Shown piece by piece: positions 1 through 6,400 of a stretch of DNA of 8,039 bases. Each line of letters starts with the position of its first letter. The stretch's first letter is position 1. Origin of the DNA: Woeseia sp. (GTDB lineage: Bacteria; Pseudomonadota; Gammaproteobacteria; Steroidobacterales; Woeseiaceae); contig JABIUH010000108.1 in the NCBI GenBank assembly GCA_018701055.1, forward strand, positions 1-8,039, written 5' to 3'. The notes under the pieces were generated by a model. It had not been told where the DNA came from and did no database searches. It saw nothing but the letters and a program-made list of their open reading frames with translations. The translations under genes and the position numbers were made by a program.

Positions 1-1099
1 CAATCTAATAGACCTGGCGTGGCAAGAGATTTTTTCAGGTTATCAGGCCGCGCACCCGGAGTTGGCAGCAGAATTAGCGCGCCGCATGCAGGGCGACCTA
101 CCGGCCAATTGGAATGATCTCGCTGACAAGGTGGTTGCAGAAATAGATGCCGCCGGGGCCGATATGGCCACCCGCAAAGCATCGTTAGTCGCGTTAAATG
201 CTTTTGCGCCGGCACTGCCCGAGATGATCGGCGGGTCTGCTGATCTGACCGGTTCCAACCTAACCAAACATGCCGGTTCGACGGTTATATCCGCGGATGA
301 TGCATCGGGTAACTATATTTACTTCGGCGTCCGTGAATTCGGAATGTCCGCGATGGGCAATGGCTTAGGATTGCACGGTGGCGTATTGCCCTATTCAGGC
401 ACGTTTCTGACTTTTTCTGACTATTCAAGAAACGCGCTGCGCATGGCAGCTCTAATGGAGTTGCAAAACGTGTTCGTGTTTACTCACGATTCGATTGGAC
501 TCGGCGAAGACGGTCCAACGCATCAGCCGGTTGAGCATACGGCGAGCCTTCGTATTATGCCCAACATGAGTGTTTGGCGACCCTGCGACACGGTAGAGAC
601 AGCAGTTGCCTGGCGTTTTGCATTGGAACGTCGAGATGGTCCGACAAGTCTGATTCTGACCCGACAGGGCTTGCCGCATCAGAATCGTTCGGCCGCTCAA
701 ATCGCAGCGATCCGCAGCGGTGGCTACGTCCTTAAAGATTGTGACGGAACGCCTGACATCGTATTAATTGCGACGGGGTCGGAAATCGCGCTGGCGGTCG
801 GCGCTGCGGATGAATTAATCCAAGAAGGCATAAAGGCACGAGTTGTCTCAATGCCTTGCGCGGACGCTTTCGATTCCCAAAGCGCGGCATACCGCGACTC
901 AGTGTTACCGCAAAGTGTGGTGGCGAGAGTCGCGATCGAGGCTGGCGTTACCGATGGGTGGTGGCGTTATGTTGGAACACAGGGTCGCGTTATTGGGCTG
1001 GATCGGTTTGGCGCGTCAGCGCCTGCGGATATTCTGTTCGAGCACTTTGGGTTTTCAGTTGCCAACGTATTAAAAATTGCCAGAGAAACTCTGGCGTAA
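1..1099 (+). CDS. tkt: Transketolase, C-terminal part (5' end outside the window)
   Basis: Thiamine-diphosphate enzyme that moves two-carbon ketol units between sugar phosphates in the cytoplasmic pentose phosphate and Calvin-type pathways. The frame is open from base 2 and ends at TAA 1097-1099. It gives about 365 codons of a protein that is usually near 660 residues, so about 300 N-terminal residues, including the diphosphate-binding half, lie upstream. An internal TTG near base 62 is not the start, because the reading continues upstream as plausible transketolase (DLAWQEIFSGYQAAHPEL). Visible hallmarks are GSADLTGSN, then FGVREFGM with the catalytic glutamate at 335-337 (Glu411 type of E. 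coli), then FTHDSIGLGEDGPTHQP with the conserved His at 485-487 and Asp following, then SLILTRQGLP with the phosphate-binding Arg. The C-terminal domain is complete. It is followed by gap and pgk on the same strand, a common proteobacterial order. The family call is secure; the tktA/tktB/cbbT subtype is not decided. Confidence 0.97.
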   Translation, partial: NLIDLAWQEIFSGYQAAHPELAAELARRMQGDLPANWNDLADKVVAEIDAAGADMATRKASLVALNAFAPALPEMIGGSADLTGSNLTKHAGSTVISADDASGNYIYFGVREFGMSAMGNGLGLHGGVLPYSGTFLTFSDYSRNALRMAALMELQNVFVFTHDSIGLGEDGPTHQPVEHTASLRIMPNMSVWRPCDTVETAVAWRFALERRDGPTSLILTRQGLPHQNRSAAQIAAIRSGGYVLKDCDGTPDIVLIATGSEIALAVGAADELIQEGIKARVVSMPCADAFDSQSAAYRDSVLPQSVVARVAIEAGVTDGWWRYVGTQGRVIGLDRFGASAPADILFEHFGFSVANVLKIARETLA

Positions 1100-1106
1100 C
1101 TATTAT
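1077..1106 (+). promoter_or_regulatory. Candidate sigma70 promoter for gap inside the end of tkt
   Basis: TTGCCA at 1077-1082 matches five of six bases of the -35 consensus. TATTAT at 1101-1106 matches five of six of the -10 consensus. The spacer is 18 bases. Transcription would begin near 1113, about 30 bases before the gap ATG. The -35 element and spacer overlap the tkt stop region. This is inference from motif match only; read-through from tkt could equally supply gap. Confidence 0.4.
1079..1095. other. Perfect 7-bp dyad (hairpin) at the tkt 3' end
   Basis: GCCAGAG (1079-1085) and CTCTGGC (1089-1095) are exact inverted copies around an AAA loop. The dyad lies across the last tkt codons, and across the -35 edge and spacer of the candidate gap promoter. 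On the + strand no T-run follows, so it is not a normal terminator for tkt. On the - strand the stem is followed by AATTTTTAA, which looks like an intrinsic terminator for antisense transcription. It could also be an operator or an RNA-processing hairpin; the sequence does not decide. Confidence 0.5.
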
Positions 1107-1107
1107 A

Positions 1108-1121
1108 TCCGGCGTGCCGGA
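1108..1121. other. Second short hairpin between tkt and gap
   Basis: TCCGGC (1108-1113) and GCCGGA (1116-1121) are exact inverted copies with two bases between them; as RNA the stem would be five pairs with a CGTG loop. It sits between the tkt stop and the gap ribosome site, with no T-run after it, so it is unlikely to be a strong terminator. It may act as a stabilising or processing stem at the 5' side of the gap message. Confidence 0.4.
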
Positions 1122-1130
1122 CTAGAAAGC

Positions 1131-1135
1131 AGGAG
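1131..1135 (+). promoter_or_regulatory. Ribosome binding site of gap
   Basis: AGGAG lies six bases before the ATG at 1142. It is the best Shine-Dalgarno sequence in the window and fixes the gap start. Confidence 0.8.
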
Positions 1136-1141
1136 ATTGTA

Positions 1142-2155
1142 ATGACTATCAAAGTCGGAATTAACGGTTACGGCCGCATTGGACGCAACATGTTGCGCGC
1201 ACTTTATGAGAGCGGCAAACGCTCAGAAATCGAAATTGTAGCGGTTAATGATTTGGGTGATGCCAATACGAATGCGTTACTAACGCGACGCGATACTGCA
1301 CATGGAAAATTTCCGGGTACCGTAGAGGTCGATGGTGATTACATGATCGTAAATGGTGATCGAATTCGGGTTCTGGCTGAACGCGATCCCGCGAAATTAC
1401 CGTGGGGCGAACTTGGCGTTGAAGTCGTTTACGAATCGACGGGATTTTTCCGTACCCGTGACACTGCTGGCAAACATATCGAAGCGGGCGCGAAGAAAGT
1501 CATCATTTCTGCGCCCGGCGGCGCCGATATTGATCGCACGATTGTTTATGGTGTCAACCACGACACGCTTAGGGCAAGCGACACGATTATTTCCAATGCG
1601 TCGTGCACAACCAACTGTCTGGCGCCTCTGGTCAAACCACTAAACGATAAGATCGGTTTGGAACATGGCCTCATGACGACCATTCACGCGTATACGAACG
1701 ACCAGGTTTTGACGGACGTTTTCCATACGGACTTGCGTCGTGCGCGCTCAGCAACCATGTCGCAGATTCCGACCAAGACTGGCGCTGCAGCCGCGGTTGG
1801 TCTCGTTTTGCCGGAACTCAACGGTAAACTGGACGGCTTTTCGATGCGCGTGCCAACCATTAACGTGTCTGCCGTTGACTTAAATTTTGTCGCCAGCCGT
1901 GATACCAGTGTTGAGGAAGTTAATGCGGTCATGAAAGAAGCATCTGAAGGGGCGCTTAGCGGAATTTTGGCGTACAACGAGGAGCCGCTTGTTTCAATTG
2001 ACTTCAATCACGATCCCGCATCCTCTACTTTTGATGCCGGATTGACTAAAGTGATGCAAGGCAATCTGGTGAAAGTTATTGCTTGGTATGACAACGAATG
2101 GGGCTTCTCCAATCGCATGCTGGATACCACCATCGCCTTGTACAACGCGAAGTAG
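1142..2155 (+). CDS. gap: Type I glyceraldehyde-3-phosphate dehydrogenase (GapA type)
   Basis: Cytoplasmic enzyme that oxidises and phosphorylates glyceraldehyde 3-phosphate to 1,3-bisphosphoglycerate, and the reverse in gluconeogenesis. It is 337 residues, the usual length. The N-terminal Rossmann motif is GINGYGRIGR (6-15). Asp37 in AVNDL (34-38) corresponds to the aspartate that holds the adenosine ribose of NAD, so NAD preference is inferred. The catalytic Cys155 is in SNASCTTNC (151-159) and His182 is in TTIHAYTND. HTDLRRARS and PTKTGAAAAVGLVLPEL mark it as GapA, not erythrose-4-phosphate dehydrogenase (Epd), which differs in these loops. The C-terminus keeps WYDNEWGFSNRM. The start is the ATG at 1142, set by AGGAG six bases upstream. 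tkt ends 42 bases before it and pgk begins 24 bases after it, so the three are probably one transcription unit, with a possible extra promoter at the tkt end. Confidence 0.97.
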   Translation: MTIKVGINGYGRIGRNMLRALYESGKRSEIEIVAVNDLGDANTNALLTRRDTAHGKFPGTVEVDGDYMIVNGDRIRVLAERDPAKLPWGELGVEVVYESTGFFRTRDTAGKHIEAGAKKVIISAPGGADIDRTIVYGVNHDTLRASDTIISNASCTTNCLAPLVKPLNDKIGLEHGLMTTIHAYTNDQVLTDVFHTDLRRARSATMSQIPTKTGAAAAVGLVLPELNGKLDGFSMRVPTINVSAVDLNFVASRDTSVEEVNAVMKEASEGALSGILAYNEEPLVSIDFNHDPASSTFDAGLTKVMQGNLVKVIAWYDNEWGFSNRMLDTTIALYNAK

Positions 2156-2179
2156 AATCTCTAGAACCACCAACCTGAC

Positions 2180-3358
2180 ATGACCGTTCTCAACATGAGC
2201 GAGGTAGATCTCGCTGGTAAACGTGTATTGATCCGTGAGGATCTGAATGTGCCTATTGCCGACGGCGAAGTGAGCAGTGATGTGCGGATTCGTGCGGCAA
2301 TACCGTCGATTCGTGCGGCGGTCGAGGCAGGTGCGGCGGTCATGTTGATGTCGCACCTCGGTCGACCGACAGAAGGTCAACCGGAAGCAAAGTTTTCGCT
2401 TGCACCCGTCGCCGCGCGCTTAAGCGAACTGCTGGGTCAGTCGGTCGAACTTTGCACAGACTGGATCAACGGGGTTGAGGTCGCAACAAGTCAGATCGTA
2501 TTGCTTGAGAATGTTCGATTCCTGGCGGGCGAAAAAGCCTGTGATGATGAGTTATCGAAGCGTATGGCGTCTCTCTGCGATGTTTTCGTTATGGATGCGT
2601 TCGGCACGGCACATCGCGCGCATGCGAGTACTTACGGCGTTGCAAAATATGCACCTGTCGCCTGCGCTGGTCCATTATTGTCCCGTGAACTTACCGCATT
2701 GGCAAAGGCCTTGGACAATCCTGCCCGACCGATGGTGGCGATTGTCGGTGGGTCGAAAGTATCAACAAAGTTAACGGTTCTCGACGCGTTGGCGAATATC
2801 GTCGATCAGCTGATTGTGGGTGGTGGGATTGCGAACACATTTATTGCGGCCGCCGGCAACCCGGTGGGCAAGTCGCTTTACGAGCCGGACATGCTGGATA
2901 TCGCGGTCGGCCTTTCTAATAACACTGTTGATCGAGCAGACATTCCGATGCCAACAGATGTTGTCGTTGCTAAGGAGTTTTCGGCCAGTGCGGCCGCCAC
3001 CGTTCGATCGATAAGTGATGTTGCGGACGACGACTTAATACTCGATATTGGCCCCGAAACTGCCGCGAATTTTGCAACCATTTTGCAAACGGCAGGAACG
3101 ATAATTTGGAATGGTCCGGTCGGCGTTTTCGAGATTGACCAATTCGGCGCGGGCACGGAGGTCATTGCACGTGCGATAGCCAACAGTGCGGCATTTTCAG
3201 TCGCAGGTGGGGGTGACACACTTGCGGCCATTGATAAGTATGGCATTGCTGATGATGTGTCCTACATTTCGACCGGTGGCGGCGCCTTCTTGGAATTCGT
3301 CGAAGGCAAGAAATTGCCCGCGGTCGAAATGCTTGAAAATCGCGCATCTCAACTCTGA
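2180..3358 (+). CDS. pgk: Phosphoglycerate kinase
   Basis: Cytoplasmic enzyme that transfers phosphate from 1,3-bisphosphoglycerate to ADP, the first ATP-yielding step of glycolysis, run in reverse in carbon fixation and gluconeogenesis. It is 392 residues, normal length. The N-terminal substrate domain shows REDLNVP (19-25), SHLGRPTEG (58-66), LLENVRF (108-114) and DAFGTAHRAHAS (139-150). The nucleotide domain shows GGSKVSTK (190-197), NGPVGVFE, GGGDT (343-347) and STGGGA (364-369). All key blocks are present. The ATG at 2180 is chosen because the leader TVLNMSEVDLAGKRV aligns with the known E. coli N-terminus; ATG 2195 is a second option. Neither has a clear Shine-Dalgarno sequence, so initiation may rely on coupling to gap, which ends 24 bases before. 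The gene downstream runs the opposite way and converges. No hairpin plus T-run terminator is obvious in the 110-base gap after pgk, though a short T-run lies at 3365-3369. Confidence 0.97.
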   Translation: MTVLNMSEVDLAGKRVLIREDLNVPIADGEVSSDVRIRAAIPSIRAAVEAGAAVMLMSHLGRPTEGQPEAKFSLAPVAARLSELLGQSVELCTDWINGVEVATSQIVLLENVRFLAGEKACDDELSKRMASLCDVFVMDAFGTAHRAHASTYGVAKYAPVACAGPLLSRELTALAKALDNPARPMVAIVGGSKVSTKLTVLDALANIVDQLIVGGGIANTFIAAAGNPVGKSLYEPDMLDIAVGLSNNTVDRADIPMPTDVVVAKEFSASAAATVRSISDVADDDLILDIGPETAANFATILQTAGTIIWNGPVGVFEIDQFGAGTEVIARAIANSAAFSVAGGGDTLAAIDKYGIADDVSYISTGGGAFLEFVEGKKLPAVEMLENRASQL

Positions 3359-3468
3359 TAGTGACTTTTTGTAATAAACGCCAGCATCCAGCAGTCTGAA
3401 ACGAGTTGGAATAGTGTGCAAATTTGGCAGGCTATCAAAGCCCGTCAACTGTAATTACGTCAATATCT

Positions 3469-4827
3469 CTAAGCGGACCACGGCCCGGTAATCGCCAGTG
3501 TGATGCCGTTGACCTGAATGTTCACAAACATAATGTTGCCGTCTGGAGAAAAACACGCGCCGGCGAGTTCCGATCGACTATGTGCGTTGTCAGCAATGGG
3601 ATATTGGTATCCGTCCGGTCGAATTCCGACCAAACCGCAATGCTCTGCAGTATCTTCGCAAACAACAAGATCACCCCACGGACTCATGACAATATTGTCA
3701 GCATGGCGTAATACACTGTCGGTACTTGATTGTGCCAGCAGCTTAATTTTGCCGGGTTTGCTCCGTTCATCCGAATTGCCCTCAGCCGGACTTGGCACGT
3801 AACTGAAAACTTGCCCTAAACGTTGTGGACCGCCGATCGTTGCTGTCATTACGATTTCGCCATCTGCATAGCAAACACCTTCACCACGAGCAAACACGGC
3901 AGCGCCCATCTCAGCGCCACGCAATCGAAGATCATTGTTTGCCACGTCGGGCTCTTCAAGATCGACCCATCGTGTTTCGAACCAGGTGCCAACCGGCATG
4001 GCATTGGGATCGCTCCAGTTACGGGTATCAAACTTGTCGCGCTCCTTGATGCCGAGCGCCTGTAAACGGCCACCTTCGTGTAGTTTTCCCGGGACGTTCG
4101 GGAGATAGCGGTATAAAAGCCCGCGGTGCTGGTCTTCCGTCAAGTAGACGATGCCAGTCACTGGATCTACCGCGGCAGCCTCATGTTCGAATCGTCCCAT
4201 CTGAGTCAACGGAACAGGCTCAACCGCTTCCATATCATGTGCTGAAACTTCGAAAATATAGCCGTGCTTTTTTTCCCTGTGCACGACATGCCCACGCTGA
4301 AAAGATGTGCCTGGATCGATAAAGCACTCTTCGCAACTCAGCCAGCTGCCCCACGGCGTCGGTCCGCCCGCGCAATTGACTTCAGTGCCGAGCAAGCTCA
4401 TATGCATGTGTGTTCGCTCACGCGAGCGCGGATCATAGTGAATCGTCGTGGTGCCGCCTAATCCGGGCGTTTTTCCCGAACCATTGTCGTACAGCGGACG
4501 CTTACCGAGTTCCCCCAGTCTTTCCGCCCGTTGGCCGAACGCACCACTGGGTGATTGGTGTGCATATATTTCATGATTACAGACGAGGATGATCTGGCCG
4601 GCTTTACCCACGAATGCCGCCATGCCATCTTGAAAGCCAGGTACGACGAGACCATCGTCCATCTCTTCACCTTTCCGGGCGACGACCGTGTACTGCCAGC
4701 CTTGCGGTAAATCAATGATGCCGTCTGGATCGGGTTTTAATGGGCTGTCATTCGATTGCGCAAGCGTGTTGATCGGAGCAGCGCTTGCGACGGCTAGCGA
4801 CTGCATAAAGCGGCGGCGATTGATCAT
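3469..4827 (-). CDS. Tat-exported PhoX/DUF839-family protein (putative phosphatase)
   Basis: A 452-residue protein of the PhoX (DUF839) beta-propeller family, which includes calcium- and iron-dependent alkaline phosphatases that release phosphate from organic esters in the periplasm. The N-terminus NRRRFMQSLAVASAA is a twin-arginine export signal (RRxFM core, weak hydrophobic stretch), with likely cleavage near LAQ (22-24). Family blocks are NCAGGPTPWGSWLSCEE (151-167), with Cys152 at the place of the iron-binding cysteine of characterised PhoX; GRFEHEAAAVDP (211-222); YLTEDQHRG; ARGEGVCYADG (313-323); HADNIVMSPWGDLVVCEDT (375-393); and GACFSPDGNIMFVNIQ (423-438). These carry the acidic residues expected for metal ligands. 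It is clearly shorter than classical PhoX (about 600 residues or more), so the substrate is uncertain and I give no symbol. GGGAAG about ten bases upstream supports the ATG at 4825-4827. It lies reversed between pgk and pyk, so it has its own promoter in the divergent region. No convincing Pho box is seen. Confidence 0.88.
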   Translation of the reverse strand: MINRRRFMQSLAVASAAPINTLAQSNDSPLKPDPDGIIDLPQGWQYTVVARKGEEMDDGLVVPGFQDGMAAFVGKAGQIILVCNHEIYAHQSPSGAFGQRAERLGELGKRPLYDNGSGKTPGLGGTTTIHYDPRSRERTHMHMSLLGTEVNCAGGPTPWGSWLSCEECFIDPGTSFQRGHVVHREKKHGYIFEVSAHDMEAVEPVPLTQMGRFEHEAAAVDPVTGIVYLTEDQHRGLLYRYLPNVPGKLHEGGRLQALGIKERDKFDTRNWSDPNAMPVGTWFETRWVDLEEPDVANNDLRLRGAEMGAAVFARGEGVCYADGEIVMTATIGGPQRLGQVFSYVPSPAEGNSDERSKPGKIKLLAQSSTDSVLRHADNIVMSPWGDLVVCEDTAEHCGLVGIRPDGYQYPIADNAHSRSELAGACFSPDGNIMFVNIQVNGITLAITGPWSA

Positions 4828-4927
4828 TGCAATTTGCTTCCCTACCTGGGCGAATACCTGAGTCCAGCATAACGGTTTTTAGGTTGAGTAGCAGTCCCCA
4901 ATTGCAACAGCAGCATCAGTTTGGTTG

Positions 4928-4936
4928 TGCAATAAT
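4928..4936 (+). promoter_or_regulatory. Candidate extended -10 promoter of pyk
   Basis: TGC followed by AATAAT gives the TGn extension plus five of six bases of TATAAT. No good -35 lies at the right distance (TTGCAA at 4902-4907 is too far, about 23 bases). The expected first transcribed base, about seven bases after the hexamer, falls on or next to the pyk ATG at 4943. Motif-based inference only. Confidence 0.3.
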
Positions 4937-4942
4937 CCTGTC

Positions 4943-6379
4943 ATGAATAAAAGAACTAAAATTGTCGCAACGCTTGGGCCTTCAACGGATGCGCCCGAAA
5001 CACTCGGTGGAATGATCGATGCCGGAATGGACCTTGCCAGATTCAATTTCTCGCACGGAAATCAAGCTGAGCAGCAAAAGCGTTTGAATAATCTACGCGA
5101 GGTGGCCGCGGCAAAAGGTCGTTTCATTGGCGTCATCGGCGATTTGCAAGGACCCAAAATTCGTATTCGCCGCTTTGAAAACGGTAGCGTAATGCTTGCC
5201 ACAGGAAGTGAGTTTTTTCTTGATTCGACACTCGCCGATCTTGCTGGCAATGAGCACGGTGTTGGCGTTGCCTACGAAGACTTATACAAAGACGTTAGTG
5301 CCGGTGACCTCTTGCTGTTGAACGACGGACAGATAACGCTGAAGGTTGACGGCACCGATGGCGCGCGGATCCATTGTATCGTCGTGTTCGGTGGCGTCCT
5401 TTCTGATCACAAAGGAATCAATCGAGAAGGCGGCGGATTGTCCGCGCCGGCGCTAACTGATAAGGATCGTGAAGATATTCAGTTTGCCGCAAAGGTCGGA
5501 ATGGATTATATCGCAGTTTCGTTTGTGCGCAGCGCAGCTGATGTAATCGAAGCTCGCAGATTGCTGCAGCAGGCGGGCGGTACCGGTAAAGTCATCGCCA
5601 AGATTGAAAGAACCGAAGCAATTGACTGTATTGATTCCATCATCGACGCTTCCGACGCCATTATGGTCGCACGCGGCGATCTCGGTGTGGAAATGGGTTA
5701 TGCGGAGCTGACTGGCATGCAAAAAAGCATAATCCGCCGCACGCGTCGCAAGAACAAAGTAGTCATCACGGCAACGCAAATGATGGAGTCGATGATCAAC
5801 AATCCGATTCCGACTCGCGCCGAAGTTTCTGACGTTGCGAATGCTGTCATGGATGGTACGGACGCGGTAATGCTGTCGGGCGAAACAGCAGTGGGTAATT
5901 ACCCGGTGGAAGTGACCATCGCGATGAGCGATGTCTGCATTGGAGCAGAGAAACATTCGCTCGCGAAGGGGCGTACTACGCATCGAATGGATGATCGATT
6001 TCAGGAAGTCGACGAAGCGATCGCAATGGCGGTTATGTACACCGCTAATCATTTGAATGTTAGAGCAATTATTGCGCTAACCGAGTCAGGTTCAACCACT
6101 TTGTGGATGTCCCGCATTCGCTCAGATATTCCGATTTATGCCTTCACGCCGCATGATACGACTGGCCGCTGCGTCACGCTTTATCGCGGTGTGTATCCCG
6201 TATCATTTCGCATCGAGCAACCTGACAAAGTTAAATTGCATCGCGATATTTTTTCAACATTGTTGTCGAATCGTCTTGTCGAAGACGGTGATCTCGTCAT
6301 CTTTACCAAGGGCGATCTAAGCGGTGTTTCCAGTGGTACGAACACAATGCAGATCGTCGAGGTCAGCGCTGCCATCTGA
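4943..6379 (+). CDS. pyk: Pyruvate kinase, PykA-like, predicted K+-independent
   Basis: Cytoplasmic enzyme that makes pyruvate and ATP from phosphoenolpyruvate and ADP, the last step of glycolysis. With the ATG at 4943 it is 478 residues, like E. coli PykA. The frame also allows a TTG at 4925, but family proteins begin at a sequence like NKRTKIVATLGPS, so the ATG is preferred. Neither start has a Shine-Dalgarno sequence. Barrel-domain blocks are FNFSHG (34-39), GDLQGPKIRI (66-75), SFVRSAADV (193-201), AKIERTEA (219-226) with catalytic Lys220 and metal ligand Glu222, ARGDLGVE (243-250) with metal ligand Asp246, and ITATQMMESM (275-284) with Thr278, followed by PTRAEVSDVANAVMDGTDAVMLSGETA. The C-terminal allosteric domain is complete (ALTESGSTT, FTKGDLSG). 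Lys72 replaces the glutamate of K+-dependent enzymes. The PhoX-like gene diverges upstream; an acylase gene follows after 21 bases and is probably co-transcribed. Confidence 0.97.
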   Translation: MNKRTKIVATLGPSTDAPETLGGMIDAGMDLARFNFSHGNQAEQQKRLNNLREVAAAKGRFIGVIGDLQGPKIRIRRFENGSVMLATGSEFFLDSTLADLAGNEHGVGVAYEDLYKDVSAGDLLLLNDGQITLKVDGTDGARIHCIVVFGGVLSDHKGINREGGGLSAPALTDKDREDIQFAAKVGMDYIAVSFVRSAADVIEARRLLQQAGGTGKVIAKIERTEAIDCIDSIIDASDAIMVARGDLGVEMGYAELTGMQKSIIRRTRRKNKVVITATQMMESMINNPIPTRAEVSDVANAVMDGTDAVMLSGETAVGNYPVEVTIAMSDVCIGAEKHSLAKGRTTHRMDDRFQEVDEAIAMAVMYTANHLNVRAIIALTESGSTTLWMSRIRSDIPIYAFTPHDTTGRCVTLYRGVYPVSFRIEQPDKVKLHRDIFSTLLSNRLVEDGDLVIFTKGDLSGVSSGTNTMQIVEVSAAI

Positions 6380-6390
6380 ACCTTCCGGGC

Positions 6391-6395
6391 AGGAA
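6391..6395 (+). promoter_or_regulatory. Ribosome binding site of the acylase gene
   Basis: AGGAA lies five bases before the ATG at 6401 and decides that start. TTCC at 6383-6386 could pair with GGAA at 6392-6395 in a weak four-pair stem over the site; too short to claim regulation. Confidence 0.65.
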
Positions 6396-6400
6396 ATCGT

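Noticed and set aside
1994..2380. A 128-codon - strand open frame across the gap/pgk junction
   Set aside because: It overlaps the ends of two clear genes and reads as composition-driven shadow sequence.
3450..3459. TGTAATTACG, similar to half of a HexR-type palindrome
   Set aside because: Only the first half fits the consensus, and it lies between two convergent gene ends where it would control nothing obvious.
3359..3468. A possible two-way terminator between pgk and the PhoX-like gene
   Set aside because: Only a T-run (3365-3369) and a 4-bp GGCT/AGCC inverted repeat near 3430-3442 are seen; no stem is joined to a T-run.
4826..4907. ATTGCAA repeated at 4826-4832 and 4901-4907
   Set aside because: A seven-base AT-rich repeat in a divergent promoter region is too short to call a binding-site pair.
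4925..4942. TTG at 4925 as the pyk start
   Set aside because: It would add six residues unlike family N-termini, and the ATG at 4943 fits the conserved beginning exactly.
4938..4944. CTGTCAT, one half of a Pho box, between the PhoX-like gene and pyk
   Set aside because: The second repeat is missing at the required 11-base step on either side, and the site covers the pyk start codon; one heptamer is expected by chance.
5453..6052. A 199-codon open frame on the - strand inside pyk
   Set aside because: It lies fully antisense to a well-conserved enzyme, its product is rich in His, Cys and Arg with no recognisable domain, and it has no neighbours or ribosome site that support it.
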